Shown one piece after another: positions 1 to 9,488 of a stretch of DNA of 64,000 nucleotides. This DNA is from an uncultured Bacteroidales bacterium (GTDB lineage: Bacteria; Bacteroidota; Bacteroidia; Bacteroidales; UBA932), in contig CAMXAU010000011.1 in NCBI GenBank assembly GCA_947179325.1, positions 23,892 to 87,891 of the forward strand. Reading direction: 5' to 3'. Each line of letters opens with the position of its first letter. Positions within the stretch are counted from its first letter, which is position 1. The notes under the pieces are model-generated. The model was not told the DNA's origin and made no database searches. It saw nothing but the letters and a program-made list of their open reading frames with translations. A program made the translations under genes and the position numbers.

Positions 1-1988
1 AGAGGAAGACGGCCAGAGAAGAGACCTGTACCACCACGGAACTTAAGGCTCTTGTTGCCAAGGACATCCCAGGTAAAGCCGAGCCTTGGTGACACTGAGA
101 TGTTTGCTGACGGCCATTTGCCTGTGTCAATGTGGCGTCCGTTGTAGTCAAGCTCCATTATGGCATTGTTTGTCATGATGTCCTTGTTGTCAAAGAAAAG
201 TCCATCAAGACGAAGACCAGCTGTAAGCTTGAAGTTGTTGCTTGGAGACCACTCTTCCTGCGCATAGAGGCCTGCCTTATGGAAACGTACACGTGCCGCA
301 GGATTGAGGTCACCGTCATAACCGTATGTCAGACACACAGTCTCAGGGATTGCGCCATTGAAGAAATCGTCAAGGCTGTTGTAGCGATAGTATCCTGTAC
401 CGTTCCTCATATATGAGTTATCAGCCATCTGATACTCATAGCTTGCACCGAAGGTGAGCTTATGGTTTCCTACATAGTATGTAAGGTCATCCTTTATGTT
501 GTAGACAGTGTTGTGCACACCGTTGTTCCATGTGAACAGCTCATATCCGAGTGACATGTAAGGAGTGATTGTACCTGTACCGTCAAGGATGTCAATGAAC
601 GGGAATGGTGATGAACTGCTACCACGCGCATCGTCAAGCTTTGAGAAAGTTGCAAGCAGCTGGTTGGAAAGCTGGTCGTTGATGCGGCTGTTCAAGTCAA
701 GTGAAACAGAGTGGACAAGATTGTCAAGTGAGTACATCGAATTTGCGAAAGCCATTGAATACTGCGAGAAACGGGCTTCAGTAGCACGTGTCTTTGCATC
801 TGATGAAGAGGCATTTGCAGAATTCCATCCACGGTTCAGGGTGTAGTTGTAGCGGACAGCAAGATGATGGTTGCTGGTGATGTTCCAGTCCAGGCGGGCA
901 AGAATCTTCATGTTGCTTTCATCCGCTGGGAAGTTCATATATGAGCCTGTATCATAGCCATATTTTTCTTTTACAAACTCGGAAACCCTCTTCATGTCAG
1001 CAATTGTAGTGCGTGACACATAGAGATCAGGGTTTGCGACTCCGTCCTCAGACGGTTTCCACCTGTTTGCGACAGTAGGGACTGTAGAATACTCGAAGTT
1101 GGCAAAGAAGAACAGCTTGTTCTTTATGATAGGTCCGCCAAGCGTTGCACCGTAGGTGGTCATCCTGTCCTTGTCACGTGCACCAAGCTCAAGTCCATTG
1201 ACGGTGTTTCCTCTCATGTACTCATTGCGGTGATAGACATACGCAGAGCCTTTGAAAGTGTTGGTACCGGACTTTGTGATGGCGTTGACACCACCTCCGA
1301 TGAAGTTGGTCTGACGCACATCGTACGGCGAGATCACGACCTGTACCTCCTCGATGGCATCAAGCGAGATAGGGCTGCCGCCGCCAGGGAGATTACTGCT
1401 GAGACCGAAGTTGTTGTTGAAGTTTGCTCCATCAACAGTGAAGTTGGCAGTACGTCCGTCTGTTCCGGCGAAGCTCATTCCGTTTCCGCCATAAGGAGAA
1501 AGACGTGTAACATCTGTAATGCTCCTGCTGACGGTAGGAAGGTTCATCATCTGCTCATTGGAGATGTTTGTTGCCGCTCCGGTCTTCTCTGTAGCGAATT
1601 TTGAAGCAGGCGTTGCGACAACAAGGGCCTCACTAAGCATTTCCTTGTCCTCGTTCATGACAGCATTGAGGTTGTATGCCTCTGCGAGCTGAAGAGTTAT
1701 CCCTGTGTAGGTTACGGTCTGGTAACCAAGGCAGGAAACCTCAACAGAGTAAGGACCACCGGAACGCATACCATTGATTGAGAAACGGCCTTCAGCGTTA
1801 GCTACAGCCGCATAAGTCGTTCCAGAAGAAGTGTGAGTAGCAATAACAGCAGCTCCGACAACCGGCAGACCGGCATCATCAAGAACGCTACCGTTAAGAC
1901 CTGATGTTGTGACCTGGGCGAAAGCGGCCACACCCGCAATAATTGCCGCTCCGAGAGAAAGCAGCAATCGCTTAAACGATTGTTTCAT
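1..1988 (-). CDS. TonB-dependent receptor with N-terminal carboxypeptidase-like domain (3' end cut by window edge)
   Basis: The reading frame starts at the ATG at 1986-1988 and stays open to base 1, giving about 662 residues with the C-terminal barrel strands missing. A signal peptide (MKQSFKRLLLSLG..., ending near AFAQ) is followed by a carboxypeptidase-regulatory-like beta-sandwich (about residues 27-115). A plug domain follows, with the TVDGANFNN and GGGVNAITKSGTN motifs typical of OmpA/Oar-type TonB receptors, and then barrel sequence. Such proteins import large substrates across the outer membrane using TonB energy; the substrate here is unknown. The protein is a clear paralogue of the receptor ending at 4887, and both have near-identical promoter regions. 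The lack of a SusD partner nearby argues for the Oar-like class and not a SusC. Confidence 0.9.
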   Translation of the reverse strand, partial: MKQSFKRLLLSLGAAIIAGVAAFAQVTTSGLNGSVLDDAGLPVVGAAVIATHTSSGTTYAAVANAEGRFSINGMRSGGPYSVEVSCLGYQTVTYTGITLQLAEAYNLNAVMNEDKEMLSEALVVATPASKFATEKTGAATNISNEQMMNLPTVSRSITDVTRLSPYGGNGMSFAGTDGRTANFTVDGANFNNNFGLSSNLPGGGSPISLDAIEEVQVVISPYDVRQTNFIGGGVNAITKSGTNTFKGSAYVYHRNEYMRGNTVNGLELGARDKDRMTTYGATLGGPIIKNKLFFFANFEYSTVPTVANRWKPSEDGVANPDLYVSRTTIADMKRVSEFVKEKYGYDTGSYMNFPADESNMKILARLDWNITSNHHLAVRYNYTLNRGWNSANASSSDAKTRATEARFSQYSMAFANSMYSLDNLVHSVSLDLNSRINDQLSNQLLATFSKLDDARGSSSSPFPFIDILDGTGTITPYMSLGYELFTWNNGVHNTVYNIKDDLTYYVGNHKLTFGASYEYQMADNSYMRNGTGYYRYNSLDDFFNGAIPETVCLTYGYDGDLNPAARVRFHKAGLYAQEEWSPSNNFKLTAGLRLDGLFFDNKDIMTNNAIMELDYNGRHIDTGKWPSANISVSPRLGFTWDVLGNKSLKFRGGTGLFSGRLP

Positions 1989-2024
1989 AGCGTTTTATTA
2001 GTTTGTAAAAGAGTTATAACGTTG

Positions 2025-2060
2025 CGAAGATAGCATTTTTTATTGTTGTGCGAAAAAAAA
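2025..2060 (-). promoter_or_regulatory. Bacteroidota-type promoter of the first TonB receptor
   Basis: On the minus strand a -7 box TATCTTCG lies at 2025-2032, and a T-rich -33 element ending TTTTCG lies at 2051-2060, separated by 18 nt. The leader to the ATG at 1988 is about 30 nt. The same arrangement is repeated almost exactly at 8250-8285 before the second receptor. Confidence 0.6.
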
Positions 2061-2214
2061 TATGCCTTTGTATCAAATTATTAACCTTTTCGTAACATCT
2101 GTAACAAGTCTGCGGCAAATCCTACGAGTCTGTAAGCATTTACGCACATGGGGCAAAAGGTATCCGGACAGTCCCACGCATGTGAGGGGTGGCCTGGCAT
2201 GCACATATAAAGAT

Positions 2215-2249
2215 GTTCCGGACCGGTGACTGAGTCACTGGTCCGGAAC
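2215..2249 (-). terminator. Hairpin terminator downstream of malQ
   Basis: A near-perfect 35-nt inverted repeat starts GTTCCGGACC and ends GGTCCGGAAC, with an inner GTGAC/GTCAC continuation. It lies 31-65 nt after the malQ stop codon. Only a weak U-rich stretch follows on the minus strand, so termination is inferred from position and stem strength. The spacer 1989-2279 otherwise holds only the receptor promoter. Confidence 0.55.
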
Positions 2250-2279
2250 GTCAGATACCCCTATCGGGAAAGATATTTT

Positions 2280-4475
2280 CTATTTCTGCGGCTGACCGGC
2301 AGAGGATGCCCTGCCCGAGGCGGCAAGCATATCATGCAATGTGCCGTTGAACCCGGAGCTGGCAATCAGTTCTTCAAGCGGCAGATGCATCCTGTAGCGC
2401 CAATAGTGGCGAGGATTTGCAGGGATGTTTATCCGTTCTGATGCCGGGTCGCGGAAACGCAGTCCCCCGTCGATTGACAGCCAGTCCTGCAATGGAAGTA
2501 TCGTGAACATCGCAGGAGAGGCAAGATGCTGCTCAATGACGTTCCTGCAGATCCAAGGCTCGCAGGAAACAGGGGCATCACCGCAATACCCGAGCATCCC
2601 ATTGAAGAATCTCCGGCTCAGTCCATGGTCCTCCTCCCACCATGCCCTCAAAGGATTCATGTCGTGGGTTGAGGTAGTGCATACAGAATAATATGGATAG
2701 GATGACGGATCTGCGAATTCCTCATGCATTGACTTCGGCATCCTCTGTATCTCAAGAGACAGAATCTGAAGCTCAGCCATTGTCTCCGGGACGCAGTCCG
2801 GAATCATGCCGAGGTCTTCACCGCATGCAATCATGCCTGTGGATGCAAGGAGGTCCGGCAGCTTGCGCAAGGCCGACTCTTTCCAGAAACGGTTGTGCCT
2901 GCGATAGAAGAAATCATCATACAGCCTGTTGTAGGCATCTTTCCTCCAGCCTTCGAGAGAGGCGTATGCGGCAGTCGACTGTGCGCCTATGCGCGGATGC
3001 CAATAGTCTTTCTTCCGGGGATCCTCTACAAAAAGGACATCTGTCTGAGACACGGCCTTGCGGTTTTTCAAGGCGTCGCAGCAAGAATCGCAAGGCTCCT
3101 GCCCATAAATGCAGTCACCGAAGCCATAGCCGCGCAATTCATCGCCGGAATACGGAAGGGCCGGGCTGAAATGCCCCATCAGTCCGCTCCTGTATTGTAC
3201 AGGTATCTCCCATATGCGGAAGAATCCAAGGATATGGTCAATCCTGAAGGCATCGAAATACCCGGACATCTTCCTCAGGCGGGACTTCCACCATGCATAT
3301 CCGTCCTCCTCCATCTTTTCCCAGTCATACGTGGGAAAGCCCCAGTTCTGGCCGTCGGCCGAGAAGGCGTCAGGCGGTGCCCCGGCCTGCGAATCAAGGT
3401 GGAACAGTTCCGGGTACAGCCATGCGTCTACACTTGTGCGGCTTATCCCTATAGGGAGGTCTCCCTTCAGGATGACACCGTGTGCCCTGGTATATCTGCG
3501 GACATCGAGAAGCTGCCTGTGGAGATGGTACTGCACAAAGCAGTGATAATCTATTTCTGCCTGGTTCTTCTTGCAGAAACGTCCGACCTTTGCGGCATCA
3601 TATACGGAATATCCCTTCCATTTCCCGAATTCAGGAGTCCCGAACCGGTCCCGGAGAGCACGGAAAGCAGCATACGGGATGAGCCAGCCGCTGTTTTCCG
3701 CAAAAAAGTCGGCATATGCCCTGCTGGACGAGACCTTGCCCCATGTCTCTTCAAAAGCCTTTCGCAGCAGGCGGTCCTTCTCGCTGTTGACTCTCTCGTA
3801 GTCCACCTGCGGAAGGGCATTCAATTCTTTCTGCAGAGCCTTGTATTCCTTGTCTGCCTTGACTCCTGCAGCAGGCAGATGCACAAACTGCGGATGAAGT
3901 GCAAATGTAGAATTGGCATTATATGGATAGGAATCCTCCCACGTCCCGTACATCGTGGTGTCATTGACAGGAAGAAGCTGGATTACACTCTGCCCGGTCA
4001 TTGCGGCCCAGTCAACCATCTTCTTGAGGTCATGGAACTCCCCGACCCCGAAGCTGCCCTTGCTCCTGAGAGAGAACACCGGGATTGCCGTGCCGGCGAA
4101 TCTGCGCTGCCCGCCTGCAAAAAGCCCGTGCCTCAGCGGGAGGTCCTCCGGGACATCAAGCCACCAGTCTGTCACGTTTTTCACGCAATCTGCCACGTCC
4201 TGGCCCGTGGAATGCATGCCACGCCCCTTTTTACCGGCAGCAGCACCTTTTGCAGCAGCCTGGATGACATGGCTTCCCCATTCTCGCCGGACCATGAACC
4301 CGTCACGGACAAGTTCATAATGGTATTCAAAATCCCTGGCCGGGTCAAGACCGTCAATCGACGCTCTCCAGATACCCTGGCCGGCATATTCCATCGGATA
4401 GGATTTTCCGGCAGAGCGTAGGACAAGTTCTTCACCCCACACAGTGTTGTATTCTATCTTTGTAACTAACTGCAT
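2280..4475 (-). CDS. malQ: 4-alpha-glucanotransferase (GH77, DPE2-like with starch-binding domain)
   Basis: This 731-residue cytoplasmic enzyme should transfer alpha-1,4-glucan segments and release glucose during maltodextrin or glycogen turnover. Residues 1-95 resemble a CBM20 starch-binding domain. GH77 sequence fills about 115-715. The catalytic residues are visible: nucleophile D413 in FRIDH, acid/base E553 in CGEDLG, and D605 in STHDMNP. The gap of about 140 residues between D413 and E553 is far longer than in small amylomaltases (about 47), which is the split-domain layout of plant DPE2 and Bacteroides homologues. Only one CBM20 copy is visible. It stands alone between two TonB receptor genes with a terminator after it. 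Family assignment is certain; the physiological donor is inferred. Confidence 0.93.
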   Translation of the reverse strand: MQLVTKIEYNTVWGEELVLRSAGKSYPMEYAGQGIWRASIDGLDPARDFEYHYELVRDGFMVRREWGSHVIQAAAKGAAAGKKGRGMHSTGQDVADCVKNVTDWWLDVPEDLPLRHGLFAGGQRRFAGTAIPVFSLRSKGSFGVGEFHDLKKMVDWAAMTGQSVIQLLPVNDTTMYGTWEDSYPYNANSTFALHPQFVHLPAAGVKADKEYKALQKELNALPQVDYERVNSEKDRLLRKAFEETWGKVSSSRAYADFFAENSGWLIPYAAFRALRDRFGTPEFGKWKGYSVYDAAKVGRFCKKNQAEIDYHCFVQYHLHRQLLDVRRYTRAHGVILKGDLPIGISRTSVDAWLYPELFHLDSQAGAPPDAFSADGQNWGFPTYDWEKMEEDGYAWWKSRLRKMSGYFDAFRIDHILGFFRIWEIPVQYRSGLMGHFSPALPYSGDELRGYGFGDCIYGQEPCDSCCDALKNRKAVSQTDVLFVEDPRKKDYWHPRIGAQSTAAYASLEGWRKDAYNRLYDDFFYRRHNRFWKESALRKLPDLLASTGMIACGEDLGMIPDCVPETMAELQILSLEIQRMPKSMHEEFADPSSYPYYSVCTTSTHDMNPLRAWWEEDHGLSRRFFNGMLGYCGDAPVSCEPWICRNVIEQHLASPAMFTILPLQDWLSIDGGLRFRDPASERINIPANPRHYWRYRMHLPLEELIASSGFNGTLHDMLAASGRASSAGQPQK

Positions 4476-4886
4476 ATTATATGTATTGTCAATCTATATC
4501 ATGAGGCACTGCTGCCAATATCTTCTTCATAGTGTTATTCCATTCCCGGTGCATGAATGAACCTGCGAAGATATTCAACAAATATCTAAAACCCAGCAAC
4601 CGGCAGCATAAATTTACATTAATCCAGAATTATTCACATATACAGGCACGGCATTCCCAGGCCATCCTCCCGGGAAAATGAGCATATGCGAAGGGGCATG
4701 ACACACAAAATCATGGAACAAAAATCCGGCAGCTCAATATGATGGGCTGCCGGATTCGGGAAAGCCATGCGCAAGGCATGAAATGTTATGTTGTTATACT
4801 CTTTTACAAACCGATGCCGGAGCCGGCATTCAGTCGCGGGATACCTCGCGCATGGCTATTTATAATTTTTCAGCTTTATCTCCTGA
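4476..4886. other. 411-bp intergenic region, malQ upstream / receptor downstream, with stacked inverted repeats
   Basis: No credible gene lies here. The spacer holds the receptor terminator (4723-4756) and a nested structure. The outer arms are GCCATGCGC at 4764-4772 and GCGCATGGC at 4848-4856. They enclose the palindrome ATGCCGG-AG-CCGGCAT at 4814-4829. The malQ promoter must lie between about 4480 and 4700, but I could not identify a convincing -7 box. Confidence 0.5.
4723..4756 (-). terminator. Rho-independent terminator of the second TonB receptor
   Basis: A perfect 11-bp stem AATCCGGCAGC / GCTGCCGGATT has a 12-nt loop and is followed on the minus strand by a T run (TTTTTG). It lies about 130 nt past the receptor stop codon at 4887. 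Confidence 0.75.
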
Positions 4887-7800
4887 CTAAAAGAAATACC
4901 TCAAGGTCAGAAGCATCTGCCATGTAGAGTATGTGCTGTTGTACTTTGTCCACTGTGGCTTTGTAAATGTATAGACACCATCATCGTTCAGTGCAAGAAT
5001 GTTGTCTTTGTCCATCCTGTCCGATGTCCCCCAGTTTGAATTGAGGAGGTTGGCTACATTATTGACATCAAGGCCGACCTGTATTGTGTGGGTCTTGTCA
5101 TGGCCGGTGTTGAAATTGATATCCTGGGTCAGCTTCAGGTTGAACCTGCTCTGCCAAGGAGCGACAGCACCGCCCCTCTGCGAGTATTCTCCCCTGTGCC
5201 TGCTGAGGTATTTGTCGGAAGCGATGAACTCCTCGTATGCAGCCTTGTTCTCGTCTGACGAGAACGGCATCCCGGCAAGTTCCTCCTTTGTAGGGATATA
5301 CACAAGATTGTATGCACCGCCGTCGCCTGTCTGGTTAGGCATTGTATAGGAATATCTTGTATATGAATAGCTTCCTATATAGCAATGGTTGTATCCCTCA
5401 TAGAAGAGTCCTATTGTGGTCGCACCTTTCCTGCCTTCCTGATGACGGTAGCTGACATTAGCGATGAAGCGGTTAGGCGAGACGAAAGTAGAATAGCCCA
5501 GTTCAGGGGTGTTGGAACCATTTTTCGTGTAGGTCATGGTGTTGTATGCAGAAGAGATCTGGTCACCGATAGCATCGGACACGCTCTTTGAGCTGCTGTA
5601 AGTGTAGGCTGCCATGAGAGAAAGCCCGAAATTGAAGTCTTTCTGGAGCTGCGCAGTCACCGAATAATAATATCCGTGCAGACCTTTCGTGTTAGTTATA
5701 TAATATGGTGCGACTGATGACCCCTGTGAGTTCATGATTTCCTCTGATTTCCAGAGCTTTCTCTTCTCCGGCTCTCCAGGAAGCTGGATACCGGCCCCGT
5801 CCTCAACCTGTCCGAGCATATGGCAATATACTGAAGTCACATCATAGTTGAATATCCCTTCAAGCGTAGCCTTGATCCCTCCCGGGAGACGGCCGTCAAG
5901 CGCAAGTGAAGTCTTCCAGGTTGAAGGCATCTTGAGATTCTTGTCAAGGATTGTAGGGGCAGAAGGAGCTGCAAGGTCCTGAGCCTTGAACGAGCCGCCA
6001 TACAGGTCGTCAAGAATATCGCTGACATTTGTATGGAACTTAGGAAGCTTTACATCAGGAGTGAGGTTCACTGCACCCGGATCCGCCTTTGTGCCGTCTG
6101 TTGTGGCGATATACTGCGCCTGGAGGCAGTTGCTGTTACCTGCTGCCGAGACAATCCACACGAAAGGTATACGTCCTGTGTAGAATCCTGTCCCTCCGCG
6201 CAACACGAGACTGCGGTTCTTGAGGATATCCCAGTTGAAACCAATGCGGGGCGAGAAGTTCACTCCAGGTTTAGGCATATCTGCTGTAGAAGTTCCTTCA
6301 AGGCTTGTCCCCTTGGCAGCAAGACTGAGATATTCCTTGTTCTCGTTGCCCTCTATAGCAGGGTAGACCGGCAATTCTATGCGCAGGCCTGCCGTAAGCT
6401 TGAAATAGTCGCTGAAATCAATCTCATCCTGTGCATAGAGCGATGCCTGCATATACTGGAAAGAAGGATACACCTGCTTTAGGTCATCGCGGTTTGAATG
6501 CGTTATAAGAAAGGCTACAGGTGTTGCATTGTTCTTGAAGTCATCCCATGAGTTATATACATAGTATCCTGCACCGCCCTGCATGTAGCCGTTCTTGGTG
6601 TCATCCCACTCAAACTGCACTCCGGCCACGATGTTGTTGATTCCCTTGGTTATGCTGACCTCATCTGTAGCAATCACAGTCTGCACATCGCGGAGGTTTC
6701 CGTAAGTATACGGATCAGGACCGAATGAAGTCTTGACCGCACGTGTGTCAATTACACCGTCTTCATCCGTATCTATATTCTCAAGGATATCCACTGTCGG
6801 GAAAAGGTCACCGACAAAGCTGCGAGGCTCGTTCTGATGGGACCAAGTAATACGGAACATATTGTTCACAAGACCATTGTTGAACCTTGAATTAAGCTCG
6901 GCTGCAAGAGAAGTGAAGTTCTGCTCCTGATAGTACCTCTGACTCTCAAAGAACTGTGCATAATCTGAAGTCCTGCCATAAACATCTCTGTTATAAGGAT
7001 TAGGTTTCAGAGGATTGACAGAGTTAGAAGGTGAATTTGAGTCATAGTTCTTCGTATGGCTGAAGCGCAGGTTCAGCTTGTGGTCCTGATTGATGTTCCA
7101 GTCAATGCGGGCCATCACCTTCCAGTCAGGAGTGCTGAGAGAATATCCCTGGTAGCGTCCAGGGTCATATCCGTATTCCTTCTGGAGATAGTCTTTCACT
7201 TCACGCATGAAGCTTTCTGTTGGGCGGACTTTTCCTGTCGAGCCTCCGAAAAGTTCATTTTCATTCTGTCTGACAACCTTTGTTGAGCCAGGGATTTGAT
7301 CCACAGCATATTCAGCGTTGACAAAGAAGAAAAGCTTGTTCTTTATGATAGGGCCTCCTACAGTCACACCTGTCACATTGTTGACAGCCTTTGAAAGCGA
7401 GACAACATCGTCACCGACACGGTCTCCCCTGAGCTGCTCGCTTGTAAAATAGTTGTAGACAGAAGCATGCCACTCGTTTGTACCGCTCTTTGTAACAGCA
7501 TTGATTGCACCGCCGGTAAACCCGGAATGACGGACATCGAACGGAGTGATATTCACACTCATCTGCTCCAACGCATCGAGAGAGATAGGTGCACCGCCGG
7601 CAGGCAGGTTTGAACCGATTCCGAATGCATTGTTGAAAGCCGCTCCGTCGACAGTTACGTAAGAAGACCTGTAGTTTCCTCCACCGACTGCAAGACCGTT
7701 TGAAGTCACGGTTGCCTGGGGAGTCAGCTTCATGACATCATTCATGCTCCTGCTTGTAGTAGGCAGGGCAGACATTGTCCTCTGGCTGACAGATGTCCCT

Positions 7801-8214
7801 ACACCTGAACGGTTTATGTTCATCCCTGAATCAGTTGCATCAGCAGTGAATACAGCCGCATCAAGGCTTATGGATTCTTCATCCAGCTTGAAGTTGACAG
7901 TGACAGTCTCTCCGAGAGGAGCATAGACACCTGTAGTCTCGACCTTGCGGTAACCGAGCATTTCCACAACGACCGTGTAAGGTCCGCCTGGAGTTATAGC
8001 GTTGATACGGTAAGCACCATTCTTATCCGTAACAGAATAGTACCTGGAGCCGGAAGCATGGTGAATAGCCACGACCGGAGCACCGAGGATAGCACCGTCC
8101 TTGTCAGAAACAGTTCCGCTGACAGACGATGTTGTGACCTGCGCAAACGCGCAAATTGAAGCGATAGCTGCCCCCCCCTAACAGGGCAAAGAAACGCAGA
8201 AGTGATTGTCTCAT
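4887..8214 (-). CDS. TonB-dependent receptor, frameshifted in a G8 tract within the signal peptide
   Basis: The main frame encodes about 1,061 residues of an Oar-like TonB-dependent receptor: a carboxypeptidase-like domain, a plug with TVDGAAFNN and GGAINAVTKSGTN motifs, and a large barrel ending in an aromatic-rich LRYFF. The natural start, ATG at 8212-8214, begins a signal peptide MRQSLLRFFALLGG. A run of eight G (8171-8178) shifts translation after about 14 codons and leads to a stop near codon 37. With seven G the frame reads on as AAIASICAFAQVTTS, matching the paralogue at 1988, and the product would be about 1,108 residues. The in-frame GTG at 8072 would give a protein without a signal peptide and is unlikely to be the true start. 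This could be phase variation, a mutation or a homopolymer sequencing error. The substrate is unknown. Confidence 0.88.
8171..8178 (-). repeat. G8 homopolymer tract causing a +1 frameshift
   Basis: Eight consecutive C on the plus strand (G on the coding strand) lie in the signal-peptide codons of the receptor gene. Seven or ten G would restore the frame. Such tracts are classic sites of slipped-strand mispairing and also of base-calling error. Confidence 0.85.
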
Positions 8215-8249
8215 AACGTTTTATTGTTTTAATAGGAGTTTAGATGCTG

Positions 8250-8285
8250 CGAAGATAGCATTTTTTATCTTAGCGCGAAAAAAAA
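8250..8285 (-). promoter_or_regulatory. Bacteroidota-type promoter of the second TonB receptor
   Basis: A -7 box TATCTTCG lies at 8250-8257 and a T-rich -33 element at 8276-8285, both on the minus strand. The 76-bp segment 8248-8323 matches 2023-2098 at about 61 positions without gaps, so both receptors probably share the same control. Confidence 0.6.
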
Positions 8286-8358
8286 TATGCCCTCCCTGCA
8301 GATTATTAACAGTTCTGTAACATGGCGACCTGGAAATCATCAGCGGAGAGGTGTCAGG

Positions 8359-9387
8359 TTATTTTGTCCTGCCGATCAGACGGTCGGCATAGCGGTTCAG
8401 CATCTCGTAGCGGATACGTCCGAGACCGGTCATGCCGGCATAGTCCATCGCCTGGGCGTGGAGCTTTATGATCTCATACTTGGCATCTTCATCTACACCA
8501 AGAGCCTCGTATATCTCCTTGACCCTGGCTACCTTGGCATCCTTTTCCTGTTCTGTTGCAGAAGGCATGGCCATGGCGCTCAGCAATGACTCCCTGCTGT
8601 ATGCTGAATCGATTACTCCGAGTTTCTCCATCTCGGCGCTTTTCTCCAGCGCCCTGGTCAGAAGCCATGTCTTCTTGTTGTTGGCGATATCTCCGCCTAT
8701 GGCCTTACCGAATACCTTAGGGTCACCGAAAGTGTCCAGGTAGTCATCGGCAATCTGGAATGCCAGGCCGAGGTCATATCCGAACCTATACAGATAGTCG
8801 CAGACCTGCGCCTTTGCACCGCCTATTATCGCCCCCATCTTGGCTGAACATGCAATTAGCACTGCTGTCTTCAGGCCTATCATCTTCATATATTCAGACA
8901 TGCCTACTTCCTTTTCTGTCTCGAAGTCCATGTCGTACTGCTGCCCTTCGCACACCTGGGCTGCTGTCCTTGTAAAAAGCTCCAGCACCTGCGGGAGCAC
9001 TGCCGCCGGGGCTTTCGCCACGCGTCTCCAGCTGTCTATTGACATTACATCTCCGGAAAGGATTGCAGTGTTGTCATCCCATTTACGGCACACAGTCGGA
9101 ACTCCACGGCGTACCGGGGCCTTGTCCATTATGTCATCATGAATCAGTGTAAAGCTGTGGAATACCTCAAGCGCGGCGGCCGGCTCAAGTATCCCTTCAT
9201 TGAAGCTGTCCTGGAAAAGGGAATAGACAATAAGGCACAATCTCGGGCGGACGCGCTTGCCGCCGATGCCGATCATGTACCGGAGAGGGTCATAAAGCCC
9301 TGAAGGCTCTGCTGTAAATTCAATGTTTTCAAACAGTTCCTTTAGTGTTTCCTCAATCTGGGTCTCGTTAATCATGGCAAAATTCAT
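8359..9387 (-). CDS. Polyprenyl (farnesyl/geranylgeranyl-type) diphosphate synthase
   Basis: This 342-residue all-alpha trans-isoprenyl diphosphate synthase condenses isopentenyl diphosphate with an allylic diphosphate. The first aspartate-rich motif is D84-D-I-M-D88 (in LIHDDIMDKAPVRRG) and the second is D214-D-Y-L-D218; GGKRVRPRL near residue 43 binds isopentenyl diphosphate. The first motif lacks the two-residue insertion of bacterial IspA, and a Phe lies five residues before it. This suggests a C15-C20 product of the archaeal GGPP-synthase type, but chain length cannot be decided from sequence alone. A second Met at codon 5 (9375) is an alternative start. It is divergent from rsgA, with a promoter (TATATTTG) at 9401-9408. 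Confidence 0.9.
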   Translation of the reverse strand: MNFAMINETQIEETLKELFENIEFTAEPSGLYDPLRYMIGIGGKRVRPRLCLIVYSLFQDSFNEGILEPAAALEVFHSFTLIHDDIMDKAPVRRGVPTVCRKWDDNTAILSGDVMSIDSWRRVAKAPAAVLPQVLELFTRTAAQVCEGQQYDMDFETEKEVGMSEYMKMIGLKTAVLIACSAKMGAIIGGAKAQVCDYLYRFGYDLGLAFQIADDYLDTFGDPKVFGKAIGGDIANNKKTWLLTRALEKSAEMEKLGVIDSAYSRESLLSAMAMPSATEQEKDAKVARVKEIYEALGVDEDAKYEIIKLHAQAMDYAGMTGLGRIRYEMLNRYADRLIGRTK

Positions 9388-9400
9388 TTAAGACATCTCA

Positions 9401-9470
9401 CAAATATAGCGATAAAAATGAATTAAAACAGATTCTGCATTCACAAGAACAGCAACAATCACTATCTTTG
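9401..9470. promoter_or_regulatory. Divergent promoter pair, prenyl synthase / rsgA
   Basis: A minus-strand -7 box TATATTTG lies at 9401-9408, and a plus-strand -7 box TATCTTTG at 9463-9470. The second box lies only about 18 nt before the rsgA ATG chosen here, so that mRNA has a very short leader. Confidence 0.6.
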
Positions 9471-9488
9471 CAGCCAATGGAACCGAAC

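Noticed and set aside
2895..4421. A 508-codon open frame on the plus strand, antisense to malQ
   Set aside because: It lies entirely within the well-supported GH77 gene; its translation has no domain, signal or neighbour support and is explained by the codon usage of malQ.
4739..4927. A 62-codon plus-strand frame over the terminator region
   Set aside because: It begins inside the hairpin of the receptor terminator and runs into the receptor 3' end; no protein character.
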